A stretch of DNA of 64,000 bases from Nocardioides marmorisolisilvae (GCF_031656915.1 NZ_CP134227.1:4154001-4218000); one strand, 5' to 3'. Shown: positions 48,750 through 57,014, numbered from the stretch's first letter. Numbers and translations: made by a program. The notes: generated by a model from the sequence alone, not told the origin.

Positions 48750-49808
48750 TCAGACGGCGCTCCCGACCGTCCGGATCCGCTGCGCGGCGTCTTCGCGACC
48801 GACCACCGGCGGCAGCTGTCGACAGGCCTGGGCAAGGGCGCGCAGGTCATTGCCGAGCAGGGCCTGCGGACCGTCGCAGCGGGCGCTCTCCGGATCCGGA
48901 TGCACGTCGACGATCACGCCGTCGGCGCCGACCGCGATGCCGGCCCGGGCCAGCGGCACCACCAGGTCCTTGCGGCCCGCCGCGTGTGAGGGATCGATGA
49001 TCACCGGGAGGTGCGAGATCGCCTGCACGGCCGGCACCGCGGAGATGTCCAGGGTGTTGCGCATGGACGGCTCGAAGGTCCGGATGCCACGCTCGCACAG
49101 CACCACGTCGAGGTTGCCGCGTTGTGCGACGTACTCCGCAGCCATCAGCCATTCCTCGATGGTCGCGGTCATGCCGCGTTTGAGCAGGACCGGTTTGCCG
49201 GCCTCGCCGACGGCCTGGAGCAGCCCGAAGTTCGCCATGTTGCGGGTGCCGATCTGCAGCATGTCTGCGTGCTCGACCACGATGCTCACGTCGCGAGCGT
49301 CGACGACTTCGGTGACCACAGGCAGCCCGGTGACCTCGCGGACATCGGCGAGGATCTCGAGCCCGCGGACGCCCAAACCCTGGAAGGCGTACGGCGACGT
49401 CCGCGGCTTGAACGCCCCGCCACGGAGCAGGGTGGCGCCGGCCGCCTTGGCCATCTCCGCGGCCTCCAGGGTCTGCTGCGGGGTCTCGACGGCGCACGGG
49501 CCGGCGATGAAGGTGAACGTGTCCGGGCCGATCGGCACCTGGCGATCGGCGCCGACCCAGACCGTCGAGCGGTCGCGGTGGTGTTGTCGGCTGACCAGTT
49601 TGAACGGGTCCGAGATGCGGTGGACGTCCGCGACACCCGCCATGGTGCGCAGGTTCAGACCGTGGAACGACTCGATGTCGCCCACCAGGCCGATGATGGT
49701 GCGCACGACACCGCGGCTCACGAACGCCTCTCCGCCGACGCCCTCCACGCGCTCGGTGACGTGGGCGATCTCCTCGTCGGTGGCATCCGGTTTCATCACC
49801 ACGACCAT
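48750..49808 (-). CDS. aroF: Type I-beta DAHP synthase with N-terminal regulatory domain
   Basis: 352 aa from the ATG at 49808, preceded by AAGGAGGAAC. Residues about 1-75 form the ferredoxin-like domain (MVVVMKPDATDEEIAHVTER) that gives Tyr/Phe feedback in Thermotoga-type enzymes. The barrel follows with FTFIAGPCAVETPQQTLE, GATLLRGGAFKPRTSPY, LQIGTRNMANFGLL and DPSHAAGRKDLV (metal ligands). It is unrelated in class to the DAHP synthase at 40.15 kb. Its leader looks like an attenuator (see 49843-49977). Confidence 0.95.
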   Translation of the reverse strand: MVVVMKPDATDEEIAHVTERVEGVGGEAFVSRGVVRTIIGLVGDIESFHGLNLRTMAGVADVHRISDPFKLVSRQHHRDRSTVWVGADRQVPIGPDTFTFIAGPCAVETPQQTLEAAEMAKAAGATLLRGGAFKPRTSPYAFQGLGVRGLEILADVREVTGLPVVTEVVDARDVSIVVEHADMLQIGTRNMANFGLLQAVGEAGKPVLLKRGMTATIEEWLMAAEYVAQRGNLDVVLCERGIRTFEPSMRNTLDISAVPAVQAISHLPVIIDPSHAAGRKDLVVPLARAGIAVGADGVIVDVHPDPESARCDGPQALLGNDLRALAQACRQLPPVVGREDAAQRIRTVGSAV

Positions 49809-49842
49809 GGGTGTTCCTCCTTGATGGGGCCCCGGAGACCAC

Positions 49843-49870
49843 AAAGCCCCTGGAGCGTCTGCCAGGGGCT
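49843..49870 (-). terminator. Attenuator terminator in the aroF leader
   Basis: On the transcribed minus strand AGCCCCTGG (49862-49870) pairs perfectly with CCAGGGGCT (49845-49853) over an 8-nt loop, followed by TTTGTGG. It stands 35 nt before the aroF ATG and 20 nt after the leader peptide stop, as expected of a transcriptional attenuator. Confidence 0.7.
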
Positions 49871-49890
49871 GGTTGTGCGCGCGACGTGAC

Positions 49891-49965
49891 CTAACCGGCC
49901 GCCGTCGGCTGTCCCGTGTCTGGGACCCCCGGCGAGCTGGCAAAGAGATAGGTCCAGGTGCGCAC
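49891..49965 (-). CDS. aroF leader peptide rich in aromatic codons
   Basis: A 24-codon frame, GTG to TAG, encodes MRTWTYLFASSPGVP and a Thr/Ala/Gly-rich end. Trp, Tyr and Phe, the three pathway end products, fall within codons 4-8. A -10 (TACCGT) stands 6 nt before the GTG, so the transcript would begin at the leader start codon. A GTCCC/GGGAC hairpin lies inside the peptide region (49911-49926) and the terminator follows. By analogy with trp attenuation, ribosome stalling at these codons would let transcription continue into aroF. I found no clear antiterminator by eye. Confidence 0.7.
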   Translation of the reverse strand: MRTWTYLFASSPGVPDTGQPTAAG

Positions 49966-49971
49966 GTGAGA

Positions 49972-49977
49972 ACGGTA
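49972..49977 (-). promoter_or_regulatory. -10 of the aroF leader promoter
   Basis: TACCGT on the minus strand, 6 nt before the leader GTG; leaderless spacing. Confidence 0.6.
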
Positions 49978-50022
49978 CCGGCCCACGCCGAGCGGGTCGG
50001 CGGGCATCCGCGATGTGGATGC

Positions 50023-50496
50023 TCAGGACTGCAGGTGGGCCGCCTCGGCCGCGGCGGCGATGTCGTCGAGGTCGTGCCGGAGCAGCTTGCGCGTGTGCTC
50101 GTAGTCGAAGACGCCCCACGTGCTCCACAGCGCCTTGCCGACCGGTGAGCGGTCGGACATGTCGGCCGAGAGCGTCATCGAGAGCCGGGTCGTGTGGTCG
50201 TGCGGCGTCAGCGAGTACGACGTGCTGACCCGGTCCTTTCCCAGCCTGGTCATCACCATCGTGTGTCGAGGCGGCACCGACTCGACGACCTCGAGCTCCT
50301 CCTCTCCGTGGTGGCCCAGGAGGCTGCGCTGCTCGCGCCAGCGGGTGCCGACGTCGTAGGGCCCCTCGGTGAGCAGCTCCACGTGGCTGACTCCGTGCCG
50401 GACCCGGTCCTCCTGCGCGACGTCGGTGAGGACGTTCCAGACGTCCTCCACGGTCGCGTTGATGGTCCGGTCGAGGACGATCACGTGTGCGGTCAT
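50023..50496 (-). CDS. SRPBCC (START/Bet v1-like) family protein
   Basis: 157 aa from the ATG at 50496, preceded by CAGGAGGCGG. It has the polyketide cyclase/SRPBCC pattern VIVLDRTINATVEDVWNVLTDV, YDVGTRWREQRS and YSLTPHDHTTRLSMTLS, and a long C-terminal helix with DLDDIAAAAEAAHLQ. It is a hydrophobic-cavity fold; ligand unknown. Confidence 0.85.
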   Translation of the reverse strand: MTAHVIVLDRTINATVEDVWNVLTDVAQEDRVRHGVSHVELLTEGPYDVGTRWREQRSLLGHHGEEELEVVESVPPRHTMVMTRLGKDRVSTSYSLTPHDHTTRLSMTLSADMSDRSPVGKALWSTWGVFDYEHTRKLLRHDLDDIAAAAEAAHLQS

Positions 50497-50570
50497 GGCC
50501 GCCTCCTGGGTGCAGGGGAGCTCTCCCTTGCATGGTCCGCCCGGACGGCGTTCTCGACAAGCCCTTCGGC

Positions 50571-51458
50571 TCAGACGGCGATGTGGGGGACCTCGGCCTC
50601 GACCTTGCGGCGCGGCAGGGTCTCGACGATGAGCATCGCCGCCACGACGAGACCGCCGCCGAGGATCATCCGGGAGGTGACCGACTCGCTGCCCAGCAGT
50701 ACGGCGAAGAAGGCCGCGAACACCGGCTCCATGCTCATGATGATCGCGCTCCGTGTCGGAGCCAGGTGCGCCTGTGCCCAGGTCTGCCCGAGCATCGCCA
50801 GGGCGCCCGCGAACACCGCCATGTAGACCACCGAGATCCAGTCCGCCGGACGGTGGGGGAGGGCGATCCCGTGCGGCAGTGCCGCCACCGTGCAGATCAC
50901 CGCGATCACGATGATCTGCACGATGGACATCCCGAGCGCGTCCCGTGGGGTCGACCAGGCGCCCAGGCCGACGATGTGGAGCGCGTAGACCATGGCCGCC
51001 ACCAGGGTCAGCGCCTCGCCGTACCCGAAGGACAGGCCGGTCAGGGTCAGTACGGCGAGGCCGAGCACGGCCAACCCGACCGCGAACCAGGTCATCGGCA
51101 CGATCCTGGTGTGCAGTACGACGGCGGCGAACAGCGGCGTGCAGACCACGTACATCCCGGTGATGAAGCCGGACACGCTCGCCGGAGTGTGCGCGAGCCC
51201 CGCGGTCTGCAGGATCTGGGCGGCGCCGTAGAGGCAGCCCAGGGCGATCGCGTGCCGCCGCTTGACCGCGCTGAGCCGTCCGACGGCGCGCGGCGCGAGC
51301 AGGAGCAGGGTGAGCGCTGCGATTGCGAACCGAACCGCCAGGAAGTCGACGACCGGGACCCGGGTGAGCAGGTCGTGGATCAGGAAGAAGGTCGATCCCC
51401 AGCACGCCGCCATCGCCAGCAGCGCTGTGCTGGCGAGAAGGCTGGTGCGGTCGCTCAT
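50571..51458 (-). CDS. EamA (DMT) family transporter
   Basis: 295 aa with ten predicted helices in two EamA repeats. It has the N-terminal MAACWGSTFFLIHDLLTRVPVVDFLAVRFAIAAL pattern and the mid-protein GYGEALTLVAAMVYALHIVGLG. It is probably a metabolite exporter of unknown substrate. The gap to the SRPBCC gene is 74 bp, so cotranscription is possible. Confidence 0.88.
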   Translation of the reverse strand: MSDRTSLLASTALLAMAACWGSTFFLIHDLLTRVPVVDFLAVRFAIAALTLLLLAPRAVGRLSAVKRRHAIALGCLYGAAQILQTAGLAHTPASVSGFITGMYVVCTPLFAAVVLHTRIVPMTWFAVGLAVLGLAVLTLTGLSFGYGEALTLVAAMVYALHIVGLGAWSTPRDALGMSIVQIIVIAVICTVAALPHGIALPHRPADWISVVYMAVFAGALAMLGQTWAQAHLAPTRSAIIMSMEPVFAAFFAVLLGSESVTSRMILGGGLVVAAMLIVETLPRRKVEAEVPHIAV

Positions 51459-51486
51459 GACCGCACCCTATGGCCGGGGCAGTGCC

Positions 51487-52326
51487 TCAGCCGGTGGGGG
51501 ATCCGGTGCGCTCGAGATGCTTGCGGATCGCCCACACGCTGCGCACGTAGCCCTTGGTCGATCGGTACCAGCCGTGCCGTTGGACGGCCCCGAGCCCCTG
51601 GTAGTACGCCGCGACGGCGTTCTTGTCACCGTGGGTGTTCGCACGAAGCACCCGGATCAGGGTGACGCCGCCGAGCACGTTGTCGTAGGTGTCGCGGATG
51701 TTGAGCCGGCGTCCGGCGTACTGGCTCATCCACTGCCCGGTGCTGGGCAACAGCTGCATGACTCCGACGGCGCCCGCGCTGGAGACCAGCGGCTGGTGCC
51801 AGCCGCTCTCCTGCCAGGCGATCGCCAGGGCCAGGTTCGCCGGCACCCGGTGCCGGTGCGCGCTGTGGGTGACGGTACGGCGGACCTGCGTGCGGCTGAG
51901 CTTGTAGTGCCGCCAGCCGCGGCGATGCATCACCTGGTCGTGATGGGTCCGGTGCCGGGTGTGGTGGCGCACCTGGTGGTGCCGGGTGTGGTGGTGCGCC
52001 TTGTGGTGCCGGGTCCTGTGGTGCGGCCGGAGTGCCCGGTCGACCACCGGGATCCGCAGCCGCTCGCCGATGCGGATGACCCCGCTGCGCCCCAGGTGGT
52101 TGATGCTGATGAGCTCGGCGGTCCAGGCGTGGAAGCGCACCGCGAGGCCGGTGACGGTGTCCCCGGACCGCACGGTGTGCACCACGATGTGCCGGCCGGG
52201 GTGGCCGGGCCAGGGGTGGCGTTGACCTGCGGCGGACGCGGAGCCCGCGGTCAGATCGACCGCGGTCATCGCGAGCGCGAGGGTGAGCGGCACCGCGAGG
52301 GCGGTGACGAGGCGAGCGGCTGGCAT
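51487..52326 (-). CDS. Secreted LysM / lytic transglycosylase with His-rich linker
   Basis: 279 aa with a signal peptide (about 1-33, ASA-A site). A LysM domain follows (about 47-93, HTVRSGDTVTGLAVRFHAWTAE and then LISINHLG). A linker at about 101-140 carries 16 His among 39 residues, mixed with Arg. A C-terminal SLT domain has AIAWQESGWHQPL (catalytic Glu173) and AGAVGVMQLLPSTG. It would cleave peptidoglycan glycan strands. The ribosome-binding site GGAGGGA is clear. The His-rich linker is unusual for this family. Confidence 0.9.
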   Translation of the reverse strand: MPAARLVTALAVPLTLALAMTAVDLTAGSASAAGQRHPWPGHPGRHIVVHTVRSGDTVTGLAVRFHAWTAELISINHLGRSGVIRIGERLRIPVVDRALRPHHRTRHHKAHHHTRHHQVRHHTRHRTHHDQVMHRRGWRHYKLSRTQVRRTVTHSAHRHRVPANLALAIAWQESGWHQPLVSSAGAVGVMQLLPSTGQWMSQYAGRRLNIRDTYDNVLGGVTLIRVLRANTHGDKNAVAAYYQGLGAVQRHGWYRSTKGYVRSVWAIRKHLERTGSPTG

Positions 52327-52427
52327 CCCGAGATGTCCCTCCGTTGACGGAGCTGAGCGCCTACGGACGATACCTGTGTTGCTGATGTGACAACAGTGGT
52401 GCTTTGAGCATCAGTGTGGTATAGCGA

Positions 52428-54461
52428 TCAGACCAGATCGAGGGTGACGACGGACCCCTTGCGCACCCTCGCCCCCGGAGAGGGCGACACGTGCGCCACC
52501 CGGTTCAGCCCGATGTAGAACGGCGACTCGCGGCGCCGAGGCTGGAGCCCGAGCGACTCCAGGGTGGCCGCCGCATCGTCGTACGACTTGCCCTGCAGGC
52601 TCGGCACGGTGACCAGCTCCGGACCCTTGGAGACGACCAGCTCGATCGCGTCGCCGCGGTGCCCGGTGCCGCTGGCCGGTGACTGGCTGACCACCTTGCC
52701 GGCGGGGACGCTGTCGGAGAACTGGGAGGTGTCGCTGACCTTGAAGCCGAGATCGCTGAGCCGGTTCTTCGCCTTGGTGGCGGAGCGGCCGGTGAAGTCG
52801 GGGATCGTGATCGGCTTGGGTCCCTTGCTGACCACCACGTCGACGGCGGTGTCGCGGCGCAACTCGGTTCCGGCGGCCGGATCGGACCGGATCACCTGTC
52901 CCTGTGGCACCTTCTCGTTGTACTGCATCAGCGCGCGCCCGAAGGCGAGCTTCGAGTCCTGGATGGCGGCCTGGGCCCGGTCGAGCGTCATCCCGCGCAC
53001 CCGGGGCACCTTGTGTCGCTCGGGCCCACGGGAGATGACCACGCTGACCGTCCCATGCTTGAGGATCCGCTCGCCGGCATCAGGGCTGGTGCTGGTCACC
53101 GCGCCCCTGGCGACGGTCTCGGAGTACTCCCGGCCGGAGACCGTCATCCGCAGCCCGGCCTTCTGCAGCTTGGCCGACGCCGCGCTCTGGGAGAGGTCGA
53201 TGACCCCCGGGGTGACCGTGTAGCGCGCGATCCCGAAATACCAGGTGCCCAGGCCCACCAGCAGTACCAGCACCAGGAGGACGGCGAGCAGCAGCGGCCC
53301 GCGGCGTCGCCGACGCGGTCGGTACGGCGGGCCGGGGTGGGCCACCACCCGGCCGGTGACCGGCACCGGATCTGCGGGCGGTCGTACTGCGACCGTGGCG
53401 GGTGCTCCGGTGGCCGACGGCCCGAACGCGTCTGCCACCTTGAACATGTCGTCCGCGCCGCCCGGCGTCGAGGGGTCGATGATCCGCGACGGCAGGTGCG
53501 AGGTCGCCTCCACGTCGGGGAGCGGGATCTCGTCGGTCGCGTCGGGGCCGTGCCGCAGTGGCGCGAGGTCGGCGGTCAGCTCGGGGTCGTCGGTGACGCC
53601 GTGGTCGAGGGCCTGTCGCACCCGGCGGAGCTGGTGCAGCATCACCCCGGCGTCGGCCGGGCGCTGGGAGGGGTCCCGCGCGGTCGCCCGAGCGACCAGG
53701 GCGTCGACGTACGTCGGGATGCCGGGTACGGCGGCCGACGGTGGCGGGATGTCCTCGTGCACGTGCTTGTAGGCGACCTGGATGGGGCTGTCGGCCTGGT
53801 GGGGCTTGGCGCCGGTCAGCATCTCGTAGAGGAGTACGCCGGCGGCGTACACGTCCGCGCGTGCGTCGGCGCGCCCGGAGGTGACCAGCTCGGGTGCGAG
53901 GTAGGAGACGGTGCCGATGAGCACGCCACCGGTCGCGGTGTGCTGGGTCTCGGCGTTGATCGCGCGGGCCAGCCCGAAGTCGGCGACCTTGACGCCGTCG
54001 GGGCCGCCGTCGTCCGGCAGCAGCACGTTCTCCGGCTTGACGTCGCGGTGGATCATCCCCGCATGGTGGGCCGCGCTGAGGGCCCGCAGCACCGGGTCGA
54101 GCAGCGCGAGGGCCCGCGCCGGAGGCATCGGTGCGTCCTTGCGGATCAGGTCGCGCAGGGTGATCCCGGGGACGTACTCCATCACCAGGAAGAGGGTGCC
54201 CTCGTCGTCCCCCTGGTCGAAGACGGCGACCACGTTGTGGTGTGCCAGCCGGGCCGCTGAGCGCGCCTCCCGCTCGAAGCGGGCCACGAACTCGCCGTCG
54301 TCGGCCAGCCCGGCGTGCATCACCTTGACGGCCACCGTGCGGTCCAGGCGGAGGTCCGTAGCCTCGTGCACGACGGCCATGCCGCCACGGGCGATGCGTG
54401 CACCGACGCGGTACCTGCCGTCGAGGACGCGCCCGATCAACGGGTCGTTCGCGTTTGCCAC
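52428..54461 (-). CDS. PASTA-domain Ser/Thr protein kinase (PknL-position)
   Basis: 677 aa from the GTG at 54461 after GGAGGAATGCC; the frame is open earlier. The kinase domain (about 10-285) has ARGGMAVVHEA, Lys46 (VAVKVMHA), HRDVKPENVLL and DFGLARA. A linker, one transmembrane helix (about 387-410) and four extracellular PASTA repeats follow, the latter with muropeptide-sensor patterns such as VPRVRGMTLDRAQAAI. It is divergent from an Rv2175c-like gene, the known PknL substrate in mycobacteria. Mycobacterial PknL lacks PASTA repeats. Confidence 0.93.
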   Translation of the reverse strand: MANANDPLIGRVLDGRYRVGARIARGGMAVVHEATDLRLDRTVAVKVMHAGLADDGEFVARFEREARSAARLAHHNVVAVFDQGDDEGTLFLVMEYVPGITLRDLIRKDAPMPPARALALLDPVLRALSAAHHAGMIHRDVKPENVLLPDDGGPDGVKVADFGLARAINAETQHTATGGVLIGTVSYLAPELVTSGRADARADVYAAGVLLYEMLTGAKPHQADSPIQVAYKHVHEDIPPPSAAVPGIPTYVDALVARATARDPSQRPADAGVMLHQLRRVRQALDHGVTDDPELTADLAPLRHGPDATDEIPLPDVEATSHLPSRIIDPSTPGGADDMFKVADAFGPSATGAPATVAVRPPADPVPVTGRVVAHPGPPYRPRRRRRGPLLLAVLLVLVLLVGLGTWYFGIARYTVTPGVIDLSQSAASAKLQKAGLRMTVSGREYSETVARGAVTSTSPDAGERILKHGTVSVVISRGPERHKVPRVRGMTLDRAQAAIQDSKLAFGRALMQYNEKVPQGQVIRSDPAAGTELRRDTAVDVVVSKGPKPITIPDFTGRSATKAKNRLSDLGFKVSDTSQFSDSVPAGKVVSQSPASGTGHRGDAIELVVSKGPELVTVPSLQGKSYDDAAATLESLGLQPRRRESPFYIGLNRVAHVSPSPGARVRKGSVVTLDLV

Positions 54462-54586
54462 GGCATTCCTCCAGGCGCCGGATGGGGAAGGTGTCCACAT
54501 CGGGTGGACTCCGGTCGCTGTGCGCGCAGTTTAGTTGCTCGGCCGGCCGAATCGCGGGATCGCGCTGCGGCTGGCAGCATGGAGGA

Positions 54587-54976
54587 GTGGCGAACGACAC
54601 CGACAACGAGACCTCGCAACACACCCACGACCTGGCCACGCTGATCGCGGAGTGGCTGGACTGGAGCGCCGCCGGCCGACTGCTCGGCGTGAGCTCCAGC
54701 AGGGTGCGCCAGCTGGTCCGCGAGCACCAGCTGGCTGCCGTCGTACCGGTGCCCGGTGAGGGTCCGAAGCTGCCTGCCGAGCTGATCGACGCGGGTGCCA
54801 TCGTCAAGGGCGTCCCCGGGGTCCTCACCGTGCTGCACGACGGCGGGTACGACGACACCGAGGCACTCACCTGGCTGTTCACCCCGGACGACACGCTCCC
54901 CGGGCGGCCGATCGACGCGCTGCGGGAGAATCGTGGTGCGGAGGTCAAGCGCCGGGCCCAGGCCATGGCCTTCTGA
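54587..54976 (+). CDS. Rv2175c-like winged-helix DNA-binding protein
   Basis: 129 aa from the GTG at 54587. The central helix-turn-helix AGRLLGVSSSRVRQLVREHQL and the C-terminal LPGRPIDALRENRGAEVKRRAQAMAF match the Rv2175c family. In M. tuberculosis Rv2175c binds DNA and is phosphorylated by PknL encoded next door. Here it is divergent from a Ser/Thr kinase, keeping the pairing. The Thr-rich N-terminus offers phospho-acceptor sites, but none can be proven from sequence. Confidence 0.88.
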   Translation: MANDTDNETSQHTHDLATLIAEWLDWSAAGRLLGVSSSRVRQLVREHQLAAVVPVPGEGPKLPAELIDAGAIVKGVPGVLTVLHDGGYDDTEALTWLFTPDDTLPGRPIDALRENRGAEVKRRAQAMAF

Positions 54977-54980
54977 CGCC

Positions 54981-55403
54981 GTGGGACGCAACGAGTCGGG
55001 ATCGCTGCCGCCGCTGAGGATCGCCCAGCTGGTCGTCGTGGTGCTGACCGTGATCGCGGTCGTCGTCATCGGGCTGGTCCAGCACGAACACGGCAGCTCC
55101 GCGGGCCATGACGGGTCCGTCGGACACACCGTCGCGATGTCCGACCTGCCTCCGGAGGCGCAGCACACGCTCGTGCTGATCCGATCCGGTGGGCCCTACC
55201 CCTACGCGCAGGACGACACGATCTTCCACAACGCCGAGGGGCTGCTGCCGTCGGAGCCGACGGGCTACTACCGGGAGTACACCGTGGTGACGCCGGGGTC
55301 GCCGGACCGGGGGGCCCGGAGGATCATCGCGGGGCAGCACCACGAGCTCTACTACACCGACGACCACTACCGGTCGTTCCGACAGATCGAGGGAGCGCCG
55401 TGA
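54981..55403 (+). CDS. Membrane-anchored RNase Sa/T1-type guanyl-specific ribonuclease
   Basis: 140 aa from the GTG at 54981, four bases after the previous stop. A hydrophobic helix (about 13-33) acts as an uncleaved signal anchor, or a signal peptide with poor cleavage site. The RNase domain (about 54-136) closely follows RNase Sa: SDLPPEAQHTLVLIRSGGPYPY, TGYYREYTV with catalytic Glu99, PGSPDRGARRII with Arg110 and Arg114, and YYTDDHYRSF with His129. All catalytic residues are kept. A barstar-type gene follows 37 bp later. Confidence 0.9.
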   Translation: MGRNESGSLPPLRIAQLVVVVLTVIAVVVIGLVQHEHGSSAGHDGSVGHTVAMSDLPPEAQHTLVLIRSGGPYPYAQDDTIFHNAEGLLPSEPTGYYREYTVVTPGSPDRGARRIIAGQHHELYYTDDHYRSFRQIEGAP

Positions 55404-55440
55404 TGAACGATCGAACGAGCACCATCGCAGGGGTGCCGCG

Positions 55441-55869
55441 GTGAGCGGCCTGGCCGGGCTCCTCGCCGGACGCCACGCCGCCGGTGTCTATCGCTGGCAC
55501 GCCGGATTCGACGTCGCCGACGTGCGGCACACGGTCGAGCATGCCGGCTGGGGCTTCGCCTGCGTGGATGGGTGGACCCACCAGGACAAGGCGGGCTTCT
55601 TGACGGAAGTGGGCAAGGCTCTCGCCTTCCCGGAGTGGTACGGCGAGAACTTCGACGCGCTGGTCGACTGCCTGCGCGACGTCTCGGGGCCTGAGGGCGC
55701 CGGCACCGTGCTGCTATGGGACGGCTGGGGGCCGTTCGCGCGTGAGGACCGGCACGCCTTCGACGTCGCCGTCGACGTGCTGGCCGGCCGGGCCGTCGAG
55801 CAGCCCGCGTTCGTCACGCTGCTGCGCGGCGACGGGCCCGAGCTGGACGTGGCCTCGTTGGACGGCTGA
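55441..55869 (+). CDS. Barstar-family ribonuclease inhibitor
   Basis: 142-aa cytoplasmic protein. The barstar core is VDGWTHQDKAGFLTEVGKALAFPEWYGENFDALVDCLRDV, including the helix-2 acidic residues that plug barnase-type active sites. It directly follows an RNase Sa-type gene, forming a nuclease/inhibitor pair that protects the cell from its own enzyme. The ribosome-binding site is weak. Confidence 0.92.
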   Translation: MSGLAGLLAGRHAAGVYRWHAGFDVADVRHTVEHAGWGFACVDGWTHQDKAGFLTEVGKALAFPEWYGENFDALVDCLRDVSGPEGAGTVLLWDGWGPFAREDRHAFDVAVDVLAGRAVEQPAFVTLLRGDGPELDVASLDG

Positions 55870-55896
55870 GCTCGGGACGTGAGGGGCGTGAGGGGC

Positions 55897-56982
55897 TCAG
55901 ACCGCGCGCTGCGTCGCCGCGTCGGCCAGGCTGCGCAGCACCGTGCGCGCCCCATCGTCGATGTGGGCGGCGTCGAGGGCCTCGAGTGAGCGGTCGGTCA
56001 GCTCGCTGATCACCTTCTCCACCTGCTCGCGGGCTCCCGACTCCTCGATCAGCGCACGCAGCCGCTGCACCGCATCGAGGTCGAGCGGGGTGCCCAGCGC
56101 GTCGTTCAGCTCGCGGGCGGCGTCCGGGGGGAGGGCGTCGAGTGCCAGTGCGACCAAGACGGTGCGCTTGCCCTCCCGCAGGTCGTCGCCGGCCGGCTTG
56201 CCGGTCACGGCCGGGTCACCGAAGACGCCGAGCAGGTCGTCGCGCAGCTGGAACGCCTCGCCGAGCGGCAGGCCGAAGCGGGTGAGCTGCCGCTGCACCT
56301 CCTCATCGGCGCCGGCGAGGGCCGCGCCGATGTGCAACGGGCGCTCGATGGAGTACTTGGCCGACTTGTAGCGCAACACGGTCATCGCCAGGTCGACGTC
56401 GCTGGCGCCACGGGCCTGGGCGGAGACGTCGAGGAACTGGCCGGTCACCACCTCGGTGCGGGTCAGGTCGAAGAAGGCGAGCGCGTCGAGGACCCGGGTC
56501 GCCGGCAGGCCGCAGGTGCGCAGCATCTCGTCGGCCCAGGCCAGCAGCAGGTCGCCGAGCAGGATCGCCGCGGAGGCGCCGTACTGCTCCGACGAGCCAG
56601 ACCAGCGCTGTTCGGCGTGCAACGTGGCGAAGGCCCGATGGGTCGCCGGCCGGCCGCGGCGTACGTCGGAGAGGTCCATGTAGTCGTCGTGCACCAGGGC
56701 GCTGGCGTGCAGCAGCTCCAGCGACCCACAGGCGCGCAGCAGAGCCTTCTCGTCCCCGGCCGGCGCCACAGCGAGGTGTCCCCACCAGCAGAACGCGGCG
56801 CGGAACCGCTTGCCGCCGGAGACACTGGTGCGGGCGTGCTCGACGAGGCGGGCCGCGTCGGGTCCGAGGGCGTCGAGCCAGCCGGCCTGGTGGTCCACGA
56901 ACTCCTGGCAGGTGGCCTCGATGCCCTCGCGGAACGCCGACGGGTCCCAGCCGCCATCCCACCTGTTGTCGGTCCGGGTCAC
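55897..56982 (-). CDS. idsA: Polyprenyl (geranylgeranyl-type) diphosphate synthase
   Basis: Trans-prenyl chain-elongating enzyme, 361 aa from the GTG at 56982. The first Asp-rich motif is DDYMD in the LHASALVHDDYMDLSDVRRG segment, with SGGKRFRAAFCWW before it; the second is in FQLRDDLLGVFGD. It matches the position of Rv2173 (idsA2) beside pknL/Rv2175c. A longer frame would overlap metF and is rejected because of the leaderless -10. The product may feed carotenoid- or quinone-type isoprenoids. Confidence 0.92.
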   Translation of the reverse strand: MTRTDNRWDGGWDPSAFREGIEATCQEFVDHQAGWLDALGPDAARLVEHARTSVSGGKRFRAAFCWWGHLAVAPAGDEKALLRACGSLELLHASALVHDDYMDLSDVRRGRPATHRAFATLHAEQRWSGSSEQYGASAAILLGDLLLAWADEMLRTCGLPATRVLDALAFFDLTRTEVVTGQFLDVSAQARGASDVDLAMTVLRYKSAKYSIERPLHIGAALAGADEEVQRQLTRFGLPLGEAFQLRDDLLGVFGDPAVTGKPAGDDLREGKRTVLVALALDALPPDAARELNDALGTPLDLDAVQRLRALIEESGAREQVEKVISELTDRSLEALDAAHIDDGARTVLRSLADAATQRAV

Positions 56983-56989
56983 GGGCCCC

Positions 56990-57007
56990 ACCGTAGCCCC
57001 GTATCCT
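56990..57007. promoter_or_regulatory. Back-to-back leaderless promoters of idsA and metF
   Basis: Minus-strand TACGGT (56990-56995) stands 7 nt before the idsA GTG (56982). Plus-strand TATCCT (57002-57007) stands 7 nt before the metF ATG (57015). Only 32 bp separate the two start codons. Confidence 0.65.
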
Positions 57008-57014
57008 CGGCGCC

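Noticed and set aside
49978-50022. A second promoter or leader between the aroF leader and the SRPBCC gene
   Set aside because: No -10-like hexamer with sensible spacing beyond the TACCGT already assigned.
52327-52427. A c-di-AMP (ydaO-type) riboswitch in front of the LysM transglycosylase gene
   Set aside because: Such riboswitches often precede wall hydrolases in actinobacteria, but the gap is only about 100 nt and none of the conserved core segments is visible.
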